Below are positions 9,941 through 19,207 of a DNA stretch of 64,000 nucleotides, piece by piece. Under the pieces are notes generated by a model. The model ran no database searches, was not told the DNA's origin, and was given only the letters and a program-made list of their open reading frames with translations. The position numbers and the translations under genes were made by a program. Position 1 is the first letter of the stretch; each line of letters begins with the position of its first letter. Origin of the DNA: Mangrovimonas aestuarii (GTDB lineage Bacteria; Bacteroidota; Bacteroidia; Flavobacteriales; Flavobacteriaceae); the NCBI RefSeq assembly GCF_028767185.1, contig NZ_JARACK010000008.1, positions 62,001 to 126,000 of the forward strand, written 5' to 3'.

Positions 9941-11169
9941 AAAGAAGCTATTTAACATTACAAAATATAGTCCTTGGAGTATTCATATTATCCAATAGTA
10001 TCTGTGCTCAGGAATTGGATGGCTTAATAGAGGAAGCATTGATAAATAACCCTGAGGTGCAGATGTTTGAAATGCAATACCAACGTGCTTCTGAAAAGGT
10101 AAATGAGGTTAATGCAATTGGTAATACTGATTTAGGTGTAGGCTATTTTATTAGTGAACCGGAAACAAGAACAGGTCCGCAACGATTTAAAGTATCGGTA
10201 AAGCAAATGGTGCCTTGGTTTGGAACTATTACTGCAAGGGAAAATTACGTCAGTTCTTTAATCGATAGTAAATATCAAGACATTGCTATAGTAAAACGAA
10301 AGTTGATGGCGTCAGTATCACAGTCGTATTATAACCTCTATACCATTAAGGCAAAGCAAGGGATTTTAACTGAAAATATAGCGTTGCTTCAGAGCTATGA
10401 GCAATTAGCATTAACCTCTTTGGAGGTGGGAGAGGCTTCGGCAGTAGATATTTTACAATTGCAAATGAGACAAAACGATTTAGAGCAGCTTAAAAAGATT
10501 CTTGATCAGGATTTTTTAGCAGAACAAACAGCATTGAATAAATTTCTCAATCGAGATAAGGATATAGTTGTTCAATTAGTTGACAGTCTATTTATTCCGG
10601 AAACGGACGATTTAAATAAAAAATATGACTTGGAATTGCATCCTGAGCTTATAAAATACGACAAATTATATGAGTCGGTGATACAATCGGAATTGTTAAA
10701 CCAAAAAGAAAGTAGCCCCATGATGGGTTTTGGATTAGATTATATTAATGTTCAAAAGCGGACAGATATGGATGTGGTAGATAACGGAAAGGATATTGTA
10801 ATGCCTATGGTATCGATATCCATACCTATCTTCAATTCAAAATATAAATCTACAAGTAAGCAGAATAAGCTTCTTCAAGAGGAAATAACTTATCAAAAGC
10901 TAGATCGATTCAATAAGTTGGAAATTGCTTTAGAAAAGGCTTTGAAATCAAGAGAAGCATCAAGAATAAGTTACAATACGCAAGTAATAAACTTAGAAGA
11001 GGCCAAACATGCAGAAATCTTATTGACTAAATCCTATGAGACCGGTACGGTTGATTTTAATGACATTCTAGACATACAGGAATTACAATTGAAATTTCAA
11101 ATGGAACAGGTGGAAGCTCTTAAACGCTATTATATTCAAAATACAATAATCAACTATTTAAGTCAGTAA
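9937..11169 (+). CDS. TolC-family outer-membrane channel (CusC role)
   Basis: Outer-membrane exit duct of the tripartite copper pump. About 410 aa, with a signal peptide (MKRSYLTLQNIVLGVFILSN, cleaved near CAQ) and the repeated long alpha-helical heptad patterns of the OEP family. The region around LEVGEASAVDILQLQMRQNDLEQ and the C-terminal YETGTVDFNDILDIQ are the two repeat landmarks. No lipobox is seen, unlike E. coli CusC. ATG 9937 overlaps the cusA stop by 4 nt, which decides the start over an in-frame TTG at 9901. Confidence 0.9.
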   Translation: MKRSYLTLQNIVLGVFILSNSICAQELDGLIEEALINNPEVQMFEMQYQRASEKVNEVNAIGNTDLGVGYFISEPETRTGPQRFKVSVKQMVPWFGTITARENYVSSLIDSKYQDIAIVKRKLMASVSQSYYNLYTIKAKQGILTENIALLQSYEQLALTSLEVGEASAVDILQLQMRQNDLEQLKKILDQDFLAEQTALNKFLNRDKDIVVQLVDSLFIPETDDLNKKYDLELHPELIKYDKLYESVIQSELLNQKESSPMMGFGLDYINVQKRTDMDVVDNGKDIVMPMVSISIPIFNSKYKSTSKQNKLLQEEITYQKLDRFNKLEIALEKALKSREASRISYNTQVINLEEAKHAEILLTKSYETGTVDFNDILDIQELQLKFQMEQVEALKRYYIQNTIINYLSQ

Positions 11170-11170
11170 T

Positions 11171-13666
11171 ATGCAACATACTTATCACATACACGGCATG
11201 AGTTGCAATGGCTGCCGGAACCATGTACAACAAACACTTTCTAAGGTAAAAGATGTTACTGAAGTGACAGTTGATCTTAAAAAGGAAGAAGCTATAATCG
11301 ACATGGCAAAACATATCCCATTGGAGACTTTTCAGGAGGCTTTAGAAGCTGATGGAGGTCGATATAGTATTCATAATCAAGGAGACCGTCAAGAGGATCA
11401 GACTATGGATATTAAACCAAATAAAAAGAGCAAAGGTACGGGAACGTTTTATTGTCCTATGCACTGTGAAGATGATAAAACTTATGATAAACCTGGAGAC
11501 TGTCCGGTTTGTGGAATGGACCTGCTGGAGGAGCAAAATATTAATGCAAGTCAACAATATACGTGTCCGATGCATCCCGAAATTGTTAAAGATGAGCCAG
11601 GGTCTTGTCCAATTTGCGGTATGGATTTAGTTCCACTACAACCTGAACTTTCTGCTGAAGAGAAAACCTATAACAACTTGCTCAAGAAATTTAAATGGGC
11701 AGTAGCATTTACGCTTCCTATTTTCTTAATTGCCATGAGTGAAATGTTGCCAAAAAATCCATTATATGATGTTATGGGACAAACCTATTGGAATTGGGTT
11801 CAATTAGGATTGTCTTTGCCAGTAGTATTTTATGCTGCTTGGATGTTTTTTGAGCGTGCTTATAAAAGCATAAAAACGTGGAACCTTAATATGTTTACCC
11901 TAATAGGGATTGGAGCTGGTGTCGCGTGGTTGTTTAGTGTCTTTGGATTGTTATTTCCATCTTTTTTTCCTGATCAGTTTAAAACACATGCAGGCGCTGT
12001 TCATGTTTATTTTGAGGCAACTACGGTTATTCTTACACTTGTGCTTTTAGGACAATTGTTGGAAGCCAGAGCACATAGCAAAACCAATAGTGCCGTAAAG
12101 GAGTTACTTAAACTAGCGCCTAACAAGGCCTTAAAAATAGTAGATGGTGAGGAAATTGAAGTTAATATAGATAGCATCGAAATCGGTGATATTTTAAAAG
12201 TTAAACCAGGAGAAAAGATTCCGGTAGATGGAGTGATTACCGAAGGTGATACTTCAGTTGATGAATCTATGATTACGGGTGAACCTATTCCAGTTGATAA
12301 AACGGTTAAAGCTAAAGTTAGTAGTGGTACCATTAACGGAAATAGAGTGTTTTTTATGAAAGCCGAAAAGGTGGGGAGTGATACGTTGTTGTCGCAAATT
12401 ATTGAAATGGTGAACCAAGCTAGTAGGAGTAGAGCGCCTATCCAAAATCTGGCAGATAAAATATCTGCATATTTTGTGCCTATAGTGGTTCTTGTTTCGG
12501 TAATTACATTTCTGATTTGGTCAATTTTTGGTCCCAATCCAGCTTATGTTTACGCCTTTGTCAATGCTATTGCGGTACTCATTATTGCATGTCCTTGTGC
12601 TTTGGGGCTGGCAACGCCTATGTCTGTAATGGTGGGTGTAGGTAAAGGGGCTCAACACGGTGTCTTAATTAAAAATGCCGAAGCGCTACAAAGTATGAGT
12701 GATATAGATACACTCATTATTGATAAGACGGGGACAATTACAGAGGGAAAACCTCAGGTAGAAACCATTGGTGTATTTGATGAAAACATAAAGGAATCAG
12801 AACTGCTGGAATATATAGTAGCCTTAAACAACAATAGTGAGCATCCTTTGGCTAAAGCAACCGTTGCCTATGGAAAGGTAAAGGGAGCAAGAATTTTGAA
12901 GACCGATAATTTCCATTCGGTTTCCGGTAAAGGGGTATCTGCCAGAATTGAAAGTAAAACCCTTGCCCTTGGGAACAATAAAATGATTGAGCACATTGGA
13001 GCATCTCTTAGTGACGATATTGGACAAAAAGCATCTACTTATCAAAATCAAGGTAAAACAGTTTCCTTTTTAGCAGTTGATAAAAAGGTGTTGGGCTACG
13101 TGGTTATAGGAGATAAAATTAAAGAAACCAGTGCTCGGGCAATAACAGACCTACAAGGCAAAGGAGTTGATGTAATAATGCTTACTGGGGATAATGAAAA
13201 AACGGCCAAAGCTGTTGCTGATCAACTGCATCTTTCGGGGTATAAGGCGGGTATGCTCCCCGAAGATAAATTAAACACTGTTAAAGATTTACAAAAACAA
13301 GGTAAACTGGTGGCAATGGCAGGCGATGGCATAAACGATGCGCCGGCTTTGGCAAAAAGCAATGTTGGTATTGCCATGGGAACAGGAACTGATGTAGCGA
13401 TAGAAAGTGCCGCTATCACTCTTGTTAAAGGTGATTTACAGGGTATAGTAAAAGCTAGGGCATTGAGTGATGGGGTGATGAAAAACATTAAACAAAACCT
13501 GTTCTTTGCACTAATCTACAATACACTAGGTGTTCCTATTGCTGCTGGTGTTTTATATCCTGTTTTTGGAATTTTACTTTCTCCTATGATTGCTGCTTTG
13601 GCGATGAGTTTCAGTTCGGTATCAGTAATTACAAATGCTTTACGATTAAGACAACTTAAATTATAA
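11171..13666 (+). CDS. copA: Copper-translocating P1B-type ATPase, CopA-like, with extra metal-binding modules
   Basis: Uses ATP to move Cu+ (or Ag+) out of the cytosol. The 831-aa protein has, in order: an HMA domain with GMSCNGC (Cys12/Cys15); two short heavy-metal-binding modules with paired Cys and CxMH (YCPMHCED ... CPVCGMDLL near 93-118 and YTCPMHPEIV ... CPICGMDLV near 133-157); membrane segments; the TGEP actuator loop; the ion-site CPC in IACPCALGLATP near 472; DKTGT near 517; SEHPLA; and GDGINDAPAL near 717. FFALIYNTLG and AMSFSSVSV supply the YN and MxxSS residues that define Cu+ ATPases (P1B-1). The start is 1 bp after the TolC stop. Confidence 0.93.
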   Translation: MQHTYHIHGMSCNGCRNHVQQTLSKVKDVTEVTVDLKKEEAIIDMAKHIPLETFQEALEADGGRYSIHNQGDRQEDQTMDIKPNKKSKGTGTFYCPMHCEDDKTYDKPGDCPVCGMDLLEEQNINASQQYTCPMHPEIVKDEPGSCPICGMDLVPLQPELSAEEKTYNNLLKKFKWAVAFTLPIFLIAMSEMLPKNPLYDVMGQTYWNWVQLGLSLPVVFYAAWMFFERAYKSIKTWNLNMFTLIGIGAGVAWLFSVFGLLFPSFFPDQFKTHAGAVHVYFEATTVILTLVLLGQLLEARAHSKTNSAVKELLKLAPNKALKIVDGEEIEVNIDSIEIGDILKVKPGEKIPVDGVITEGDTSVDESMITGEPIPVDKTVKAKVSSGTINGNRVFFMKAEKVGSDTLLSQIIEMVNQASRSRAPIQNLADKISAYFVPIVVLVSVITFLIWSIFGPNPAYVYAFVNAIAVLIIACPCALGLATPMSVMVGVGKGAQHGVLIKNAEALQSMSDIDTLIIDKTGTITEGKPQVETIGVFDENIKESELLEYIVALNNNSEHPLAKATVAYGKVKGARILKTDNFHSVSGKGVSARIESKTLALGNNKMIEHIGASLSDDIGQKASTYQNQGKTVSFLAVDKKVLGYVVIGDKIKETSARAITDLQGKGVDVIMLTGDNEKTAKAVADQLHLSGYKAGMLPEDKLNTVKDLQKQGKLVAMAGDGINDAPALAKSNVGIAMGTGTDVAIESAAITLVKGDLQGIVKARALSDGVMKNIKQNLFFALIYNTLGVPIAAGVLYPVFGILLSPMIAALAMSFSSVSVITNALRLRQLKL

Positions 13667-13669
13667 CAG

Positions 13670-15394
13670 ATGAAAAAGTACTTTATATATTTAGGATTGG
13701 TGTTAGCTGGTTTTGTTTTAGGGTGGTTTTTGTTTAAAGGCCCTTCAAACGCAACTCTTGAGTCAGCAGAAGTTAGTAAAGACACTAAAACCACTCAAAT
13801 GTGGACCTGTTCTATGCATCCTCAGATTTTACAACCAGAACCAGGAGATTGTCCTATTTGTGGTATGGACTTAATACCTGTTGAAGAAGGTTCTGAAGGA
13901 CTTAGCGCTAATCAATTTAAATTAACAGATCGCGCCATGGCCTTGGCTGGTGTTCAAACTACTGTTGTAGGAAATGCCTCTACATTAGATAACAGTATAA
14001 TTTTGACTGGTAAAATTGTTGAAAATGAGACTGCAAACACAGTTCAAGCTAGTTATTTTTCTGGAAGAATTGAACAGTTGCATGTTAACTATACAGGTGA
14101 ACAGGTTAATAAAGGGCAATTGTTGGCCAACATTTACTCTCCCGAATTATATGCAGCACAACAAGAACTACTTACTGCTTCAGAAATAAAATCTAATCAA
14201 CCAGAACTGTATAAGGCAGTAAGAAGTAAATTAAAATTATTGAAATTGACGGATAAGCAAATAGATGCTATTGAGTCTTCGGGAACGGTAAGGGAACGCT
14301 TTCCAGTTTATGCAACTGTATCAGGTACAGTGATTGAGAAAATGGTAGAAACCGGTGATTACATAAAGCAAGGACAACCGCTTTTTAAAATTGCAAATTT
14401 AAATACAGTCTGGGCAAATTTTGATGTTTATGAAAATCAAGTTGAACACTTTAAAAAAGGGCAAAGTATAGAAATTACTTTAAATGCGTATCCTGACAGA
14501 TCATTTACTGCTGTAGTAGATTTTATCGATCCCGTATTAAACAATAATACAAGAGTTTTGAAATTGCGTACTGTGTTACAAAATACCGATGATATTTTTA
14601 AACCGGGTATGTTTGTTAAAGGGAGTGTTGTTGTTCAGTCTAAAAAAGGTAAAGACCGAATTGTAATTCCATCATCGGCTGTGCTTTGGACAGGAGAGCG
14701 CTCCGTAGTCTACATTAAAACTATTTCAAATCAAGCTGTTTTTGAAATGAGACAGGTGACTATCGGCAATAAAATAGGTGATAGTTATGAGGTGATTGGT
14801 GGCTTGAGTAATGGGGACGAAATTGTAACCAACGGAACGTTTACCGTCGATGCTGCAGCGCAGTTACAGGGGAAAGCATCCATGATGAATGCTACTAGGA
14901 AAGCTGAAGAAAATGAGCAACCTCTTATGGTCTCAAGGATTAGTGTGTCAAATCAGTTTCAGAAGGAGCTCCAAGTTGTTTATAATGGGTATAAGAATGT
15001 TAAGAATGCTCTTGTAGAAGATAATCCTGATGATGCGCAAAAAATGGCTAAACTTTTGGTTGAAGCCTTGAAGAATATAGATATGGGTTTACTCACAGAA
15101 GACAATGCCCATAACGAATGGATGAAACTTTACAAGGATCTGGAGGCTAGAGCTGAAGGAATTGCAGTGACTAATGTCATTGAAAAACAACGAAATCAAT
15201 TTATAGTGCTTTCCGAGAGTCTATTAAAAGCCCTACAACTTTTTGGTATACAGGAAAAGGTGTATTTACAACATTGCCCGATGGCCAACTCTAACAAGGG
15301 AGCCTATTGGTTGAGTGGAGAAACCTCCATTAGAAATCCATATTTTGGGAGTAGTATGTTGAGATGTGGAGAGGTAAAGGATACAATAAATTAG
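13670..15394 (+). CDS. cusB: RND periplasmic adaptor, CusB family, with N-terminal metal-binding and C-terminal DUF3347 domains
   Basis: Membrane-fusion protein linking CusA to the TolC channel. The 574-aa product has an N-terminal membrane anchor (about 5-24) and a heavy-metal-binding module at about 44-72 (WTCSMHPQILQPEPGDCPIC). The adaptor core follows: barrel-sandwich halves around TIVQASYFSG-like and VYATVSGTVIEKMVETGDYI segments, then the beta-barrel and membrane-proximal domains. A DUF3347-type domain lies from about 425 to the end and carries LQHCPMANSNKGAYWLS, a Cys/Met/His cluster likely to bind copper. The same metal module occurs twice in the upstream ATPase. The start follows the copA stop by 3 bp. 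Confidence 0.92.
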   Translation: MKKYFIYLGLVLAGFVLGWFLFKGPSNATLESAEVSKDTKTTQMWTCSMHPQILQPEPGDCPICGMDLIPVEEGSEGLSANQFKLTDRAMALAGVQTTVVGNASTLDNSIILTGKIVENETANTVQASYFSGRIEQLHVNYTGEQVNKGQLLANIYSPELYAAQQELLTASEIKSNQPELYKAVRSKLKLLKLTDKQIDAIESSGTVRERFPVYATVSGTVIEKMVETGDYIKQGQPLFKIANLNTVWANFDVYENQVEHFKKGQSIEITLNAYPDRSFTAVVDFIDPVLNNNTRVLKLRTVLQNTDDIFKPGMFVKGSVVVQSKKGKDRIVIPSSAVLWTGERSVVYIKTISNQAVFEMRQVTIGNKIGDSYEVIGGLSNGDEIVTNGTFTVDAAAQLQGKASMMNATRKAEENEQPLMVSRISVSNQFQKELQVVYNGYKNVKNALVEDNPDDAQKMAKLLVEALKNIDMGLLTEDNAHNEWMKLYKDLEARAEGIAVTNVIEKQRNQFIVLSESLLKALQLFGIQEKVYLQHCPMANSNKGAYWLSGETSIRNPYFGSSMLRCGEVKDTIN

Positions 15395-15428
15395 TTATTA
15401 TAAAATTATATCAATTAATATTAAATCT

Positions 15429-15869
15429 ATGAAACGAGTAATTTTAAGTATGGCTGTAATTGCTGCATTGTCAGTAAGTAGCTGTAAAAATGAACCAAAA
15501 CAGGAAAAGGAAACCAATACAACTGAAGCGGTTGCTGAAGTTGCTATGACAGAAGCAAGCTTTGGTGTTAGAGGAAATTGTGGGATGTGCAAACAGACCA
15601 TTGAAGAAGCTGCTAATGGCGTAGAAGGGGTAACCCAAGCAAACTGGGATGTGGCTAAAAAGAAAATCGATGTAGCTTTTGATGGTGCTGTTACCAATGA
15701 AATGGAAATTCAAGAGGCGATTGCAGCATCTGGTTATGATACCGAAGAAGTTGCCGGTGCTACCGTGGCTTATGATAATCTTCCATCTTGTTGCCAATAC
15801 GACAGAACAATGGCTATGAACCAATCTGGTGAAGGTCATGTGCAAGACCATTCTGAACATGGGCACTAA
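15429..15869 (+). CDS. Periplasmic HMA-domain metal-binding lipoprotein
   Basis: A 146-aa protein ending the copper operon. The N-terminus (MKRVILSMAVIAALSVSSCK) is a lipoprotein signal with the acceptor Cys in SVSSC. An HMA fold follows from about residue 45, with metal-site GNCGMCKQT (CxxC at about 50-53), then GVEGVTQANWDVAKKKIDV and the closing helix region. The tail (SCCQYDRTM and a His-rich HVQDHSEHGH end) adds more potential ligands. It probably acts as a periplasmic copper carrier or buffer for CusB/CusA; this is inferred from domain and context. It lies 34 bp downstream of cusB. Confidence 0.88.
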   Translation: MKRVILSMAVIAALSVSSCKNEPKQEKETNTTEAVAEVAMTEASFGVRGNCGMCKQTIEEAANGVEGVTQANWDVAKKKIDVAFDGAVTNEMEIQEAIAASGYDTEEVAGATVAYDNLPSCCQYDRTMAMNQSGEGHVQDHSEHGH

Positions 15870-15907
15870 GGACATAAGTACTTTTAGAGTATAATATCAT
15901 TGGTAAT

Positions 15908-15960
15908 TTGAGCGTAGTCGATATTTTATTGGTGTAATTTGCGATTTTGACTGCGCTCAA
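15908..15960. repeat. REP-like palindrome
   Basis: TTGAGCGTAGTC (15908-15919) is inverted as GACTGCGCTCAA (15949-15960), a 12-bp stem with one wobble pair and a 29-nt loop, in the 187-bp gap between the copper operon and the nuclease gene, which converge here. The arms resemble the GACTGCGCTCA palindromes that are scattered between genes in many Bacteroidota. There is no T-tract, so it is not a classical terminator. Confidence 0.6.
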
Positions 15961-16056
15961 TCTAAAAATTAAGTCAGACATATAAAGTAATGCTTGCACA
16001 TTATTTAGGGTAAAATAGTATTATCGTTATTGTTTCTCACAATGATACTTCAATCT

Positions 16057-17394
16057 TTATTGATTCAATAGTGCCGATCTCAAGATACGTTGGATATCAG
16101 TATTGTCTTTTTGCGCTACTAAATACGGCTCTAAATCGTCATGGGTGTTAATTTGCTCTTCTTTGTCTATAAATCCGTAGCCTTGATAGACGCCATTTTT
16201 AATCCATATATAAGCTTCTTCGTCGATAGTTCTTCCTATTTCCTTAATAATATTATCTTGACCAAGCTCTTTTATATGATTAATAGCTTGTTGGACACGA
16301 ACGTTGTATAGGGCAACACTTTCCTTGTCCCGACATACGCCTTTGCAATTGGTAATGTTATAGTGCGAACATTCGGTTACACTTTCCTGAAGATGGCAAT
16401 ATTTTGGACATAAATTGAATTGTTTGCAAAGTTTTTCCAGAAAATCACGGCACTCCCTTATACTATGAACCACAAGTAATGGAGATGGCGCATTTTTAAG
16501 TGGGTTATATGCTAAATGGTTAATACCTCTCCTGTCCTTGTAACTAAACAGGGCATACGATCGTGTTGGTCGTTTTGCTGCTTGGTTGTATTTGGGGAAA
16601 TGTTGTTTTATTGCAGCATCTTCCATGAGTAAAGCGACAAGTTCGCTACCTGAGCATTCATGGTCAATATTTACGGTTTCACTGCAGAGTAATCGTTCTT
16701 TCTCGCTTTTATCATAAAAATGACTCAATACACGCTTTTTTATAGATTTAGCTTTCCCTACATATATTATTTTTCCCTTTTTGTCTTTGAAAAAATATAT
16801 TCCTGTTGTTTCTGGTAGTTCCTCAAAAACCTTTCTGTCCAAATGAGGTGGAAGAGTAGCTTCTTTTGAATTGCGTTTTAAAAAAGAACTTACTACTGTC
16901 TGGGCCTGATCCTGATTCAACAACTGCTTAAGTAAAGTAACAGTAGCTTCGGCATCCCCACGTGCACGGTGTCGTCCAGATATATCAATATTTAAGGCAG
17001 AGCATAGTTTTCCTAAGCTATAAGAATGAAAGCCAGGTAACAGTTTGCGCGATAAACGAACGGTGCAGAGTTTAGGTCTTCGGAAATCCATTTCAATTTC
17101 CTTAAACTCACTACGGATAATGTTATAGTCGAAATTCACATTATGGGCAACGAATACAGTATCCTTAGTAATTTCAGCTATTTGTTCGGCTACCTCTGCA
17201 AAGGTTGGGGCGTTGTCCACCATAGTATTGTCAATGCCTGTTAAAGCAGTAATGTAAGGAGGAATATAGGTCTGCGGGTTTACTAAGCTGGTAAACTCAT
17301 CAATTACGGTATCTCCATCATATTTAAAAATGGCAATTTCTGTAATCTTATTACTGCTGCCAGTAGTTTCTATGTCTACAATGCTGTATATCAT
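16057..17394 (-). CDS. DEDDh exonuclease fused to a GIY-YIG (UvrC/Cho-like) nuclease domain
   Basis: A 445-aa two-nuclease protein. The N-terminal part (about 1-165) is a DnaQ-like 3'-5' exonuclease: Exo I motif VDIETTG with Asp7 and Glu9, FVAHNVNFDYNII (Exo II), and HRARGDAEAT (Exo III with the catalytic His and Asp). The second part (from about 190) is a GIY-YIG endonuclease domain: GIYFFKDKKGKIIYVGKAKS. A Cys-rich stretch (NLCPKYCH ... NCKGVCR) near 320-350 resembles the UvrC Cys region. The arrangement matches the Pol III epsilon/Cho-like fusion proteins that incise damaged DNA. Its start overlaps the stop of the LexA-like repressor by 4 nt, so the two form a DNA-damage operon. Confidence 0.88.
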   Translation of the reverse strand: MIYSIVDIETTGSSNKITEIAIFKYDGDTVIDEFTSLVNPQTYIPPYITALTGIDNTMVDNAPTFAEVAEQIAEITKDTVFVAHNVNFDYNIIRSEFKEIEMDFRRPKLCTVRLSRKLLPGFHSYSLGKLCSALNIDISGRHRARGDAEATVTLLKQLLNQDQAQTVVSSFLKRNSKEATLPPHLDRKVFEELPETTGIYFFKDKKGKIIYVGKAKSIKKRVLSHFYDKSEKERLLCSETVNIDHECSGSELVALLMEDAAIKQHFPKYNQAAKRPTRSYALFSYKDRRGINHLAYNPLKNAPSPLLVVHSIRECRDFLEKLCKQFNLCPKYCHLQESVTECSHYNITNCKGVCRDKESVALYNVRVQQAINHIKELGQDNIIKEIGRTIDEEAYIWIKNGVYQGYGFIDKEEQINTHDDLEPYLVAQKDNTDIQRILRSALLNQ

Positions 17395-18164
17395 CGAAAA
17401 GATTTTTCAAGGGCTTTAAGTTCTACTCCCAAACTGTTAAACATGTTGATAATACTACTTATTTTAAGTTCCTGTTCGTCATATTCCTGAGTGTTTATAC
17501 TACAGGTAAACGCCCAAATCTCAAGAACCTCGTCTATGGGCACTTCGTACGGTTCATAAGCAGTATTATCAGAAACTAATAGCAATGAATTCTTTTCTTC
17601 AATATGATTGTATACGCGCTTATAAACCATACCATTGTCAAGGGTTAGTAGCACATAGGTTTTTCCACTTACAATGTCGCAACGATCTTCTATAAAACGA
17701 CCCACTACATACGATCCACTTTTTATAGGTAGCATTGAATCTCCTTTAATAGGAAATGCGCGGTGTTTTCCAGTGGGTAAAAAAGGAAGCTTAATTTTAT
17801 CCAATTGCTCGATGTATTCCGGATCGTCATATCCGGCCAAATACCCGGCCGATGCCTTTACAGGAACCACTTCTATAAGGTTGTCGTTTTCTATATCAAC
17901 CATAATTGGGAACAGTACGCGCTGGTTGCCTATTTCGATAAAGGAAGAATTTGATGCTTTGCTCAAGTCGTTACGCACCAAGATATCTACAGGCAGCTTA
18001 AAATAATTCGAAAGGGCTATGAGCATCTCTATAGTTGGTGCCGATCGTCCTTCCTCATAGGAGCTTATGCGCGATCGTGGTACTTTAAGCTCTTCGGCTA
18101 AACTCTCTTGTGTAAGTCCTTTAAGGTTTCTTAAATGACGGATGTTTTTGGATATTATTTTCAT
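17391..18164 (-). CDS. LexA-like XRE repressor with S24 self-cleavage domain
   Basis: A 257-aa two-domain regulator. Residues 8-62 form an XRE helix-turn-helix (GLTQESLAEELKVPRSRIS). From about 85 on is a LexA/CI-type S24 peptidase domain: Ala-Gly cleavage site candidates at 106-107 (ASAGYL) or 110-111, catalytic Ser143 in GDSMLPI, and Lys182 in MVYKRVYN. RecA-stimulated self-cleavage is the family mechanism. The fold is closer to phage CI or HdiR repressors than to classical LexA, whose DNA-binding domain is a winged helix. The gene is first in an operon with the nuclease. Its -7 element lies inside an inverted repeat, suggesting autoregulation. Confidence 0.88.
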   Translation of the reverse strand: MKIISKNIRHLRNLKGLTQESLAEELKVPRSRISSYEEGRSAPTIEMLIALSNYFKLPVDILVRNDLSKASNSSFIEIGNQRVLFPIMVDIENDNLIEVVPVKASAGYLAGYDDPEYIEQLDKIKLPFLPTGKHRAFPIKGDSMLPIKSGSYVVGRFIEDRCDIVSGKTYVLLTLDNGMVYKRVYNHIEEKNSLLLVSDNTAYEPYEVPIDEVLEIWAFTCSINTQEYDEQELKISSIINMFNSLGVELKALEKSFR

Positions 18165-18166
18165 AA

Positions 18167-18205
18167 TGCTACAAATGTAAACATTAATAGCTTAAATATG
18201 TAGCA
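18167..18205 (-). promoter_or_regulatory. Promoter and putative operator of the LexA-like repressor
   Basis: On the minus strand a perfect TAnnTTTG element (TACATTTG, 18172-18179) lies 7 bp from the start codon, so the transcript would be leaderless or nearly so. The 7-bp inverted repeat TGCTACA (18167-18173) / TGTAGCA (18199-18205) brackets the region, and the inner arm overlaps the -7 box. This fits an autorepressor site; binding is inferred. Confidence 0.5.
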
Positions 18206-18347
18206 CATGTGTTAGTTTAGTTTTGTTTATGTTTGATTCATTTTCAAATCATAGAAAACTAAACTAAGACACTTATAATTTTATATTAAAAGAAATGAAA
18301 CCCATCTCTTGTTTAGCAAACCACAGCATTTTACTTTAATTCATTTA

Positions 18348-19007
18348 TTATTTTTTTTCTAAGGATTTAATAATTTTTTCAGCGTACTCTTCAGCATTTT
18401 TAGTGACATTTTGTGGGTCCTCTATTTTGGTGGTTACTACTGCGGCTAACTGTTTGCCTTCTGATTGATTTAAATCGTAAGCTACAGTTTCTAAAATGAA
18501 TGTGCGAACGGTTTCTGTTGTAGTTGTTGAAGGAACGTAGGTGCCAAAAGTTGAGTAGGAGTATGGGTTATAGTAATAGCCGTAAAAACCACCATAGTAA
18601 GTAGGATAGGTTGCACCTGCATAATATCCTCCAGATTGATAAGTTCGCGTAGATTGTTCTTGATGCTTAATTACACTTAATACTACACCGTTGTAACCTT
18701 CATTTACTAACATGGCTTTTAGATTTTCTTTTTGTTCGTCGGTTAGTTGTTTATCAGGGTTCAAATTAGGAAGATCCTTAAAACTTTCGGTTGCTTTAAT
18801 GCCTTTAGAGTTTAACTGTTTTGCGATAGATTGCTCAAAAGCGATTCTAGCCTGTTGATTAGAGGTTCTGGCTATAACAAGAACATTATTGTTTTTAAAG
18901 TCATCAAGATTCTCAGATGTCCATGTATCCATAACTTTTACGCTAGAACATTGTAGTAATAATAGAGAGAAAATAATACAAAAAAGGGTAGTGAGATTGC
19001 TTTTCAT
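18348..19007 (-). CDS. Hypothetical lipoprotein with Tyr/Gly-rich segment
   Basis: A 219-aa protein that I do not recognise beyond being a lipoprotein: the signal LFCIIFSLLLLQCSS has the acceptor Cys at about residue 20. The next part (VMDTWTSENLDDFKNNNVLV) starts an alpha/beta domain, followed by a helical DPDKQLTDEQKENL-like region. Near 125-155 there is a Tyr/Gly/Ser/Pro-rich stretch (YYAGATYPTYYGGFYGYYY), then a beta-rich tail that looks membrane-associated (TTTETVRTFILETVAYDL). It is probably outer-membrane anchored. No operon partner is evident. Confidence 0.7.
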   Translation of the reverse strand: MKSNLTTLFCIIFSLLLLQCSSVKVMDTWTSENLDDFKNNNVLVIARTSNQQARIAFEQSIAKQLNSKGIKATESFKDLPNLNPDKQLTDEQKENLKAMLVNEGYNGVVLSVIKHQEQSTRTYQSGGYYAGATYPTYYGGFYGYYYNPYSYSTFGTYVPSTTTTETVRTFILETVAYDLNQSEGKQLAAVVTTKIEDPQNVTKNAEEYAEKIIKSLEKK

Positions 19008-19207
19008 GATGTTAGAGGTTTGAATTTCAGGTATATATAAATATAGCTAAAATTGTAAGGTCAAGCAATACCTTTCATAGGAAAAACGTGTAGAATACAG
19101 GTTTATGAGAGTGTGTTTTTTTAAGATAAAGTTGTGATGTATAATATTTTATTCTATGAAATGTTAATCCTCCTTAATTATAAGGTCATTTATCTGATAA
19201 AAAAATA

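Noticed and set aside
12007-12537. 176-aa open frame antisense to copA
   Set aside because: It lies wholly inside a clear P-type ATPase gene on the other strand, has low-complexity Ser/Thr/Ile composition and no start context; it is a shadow of the real frame.
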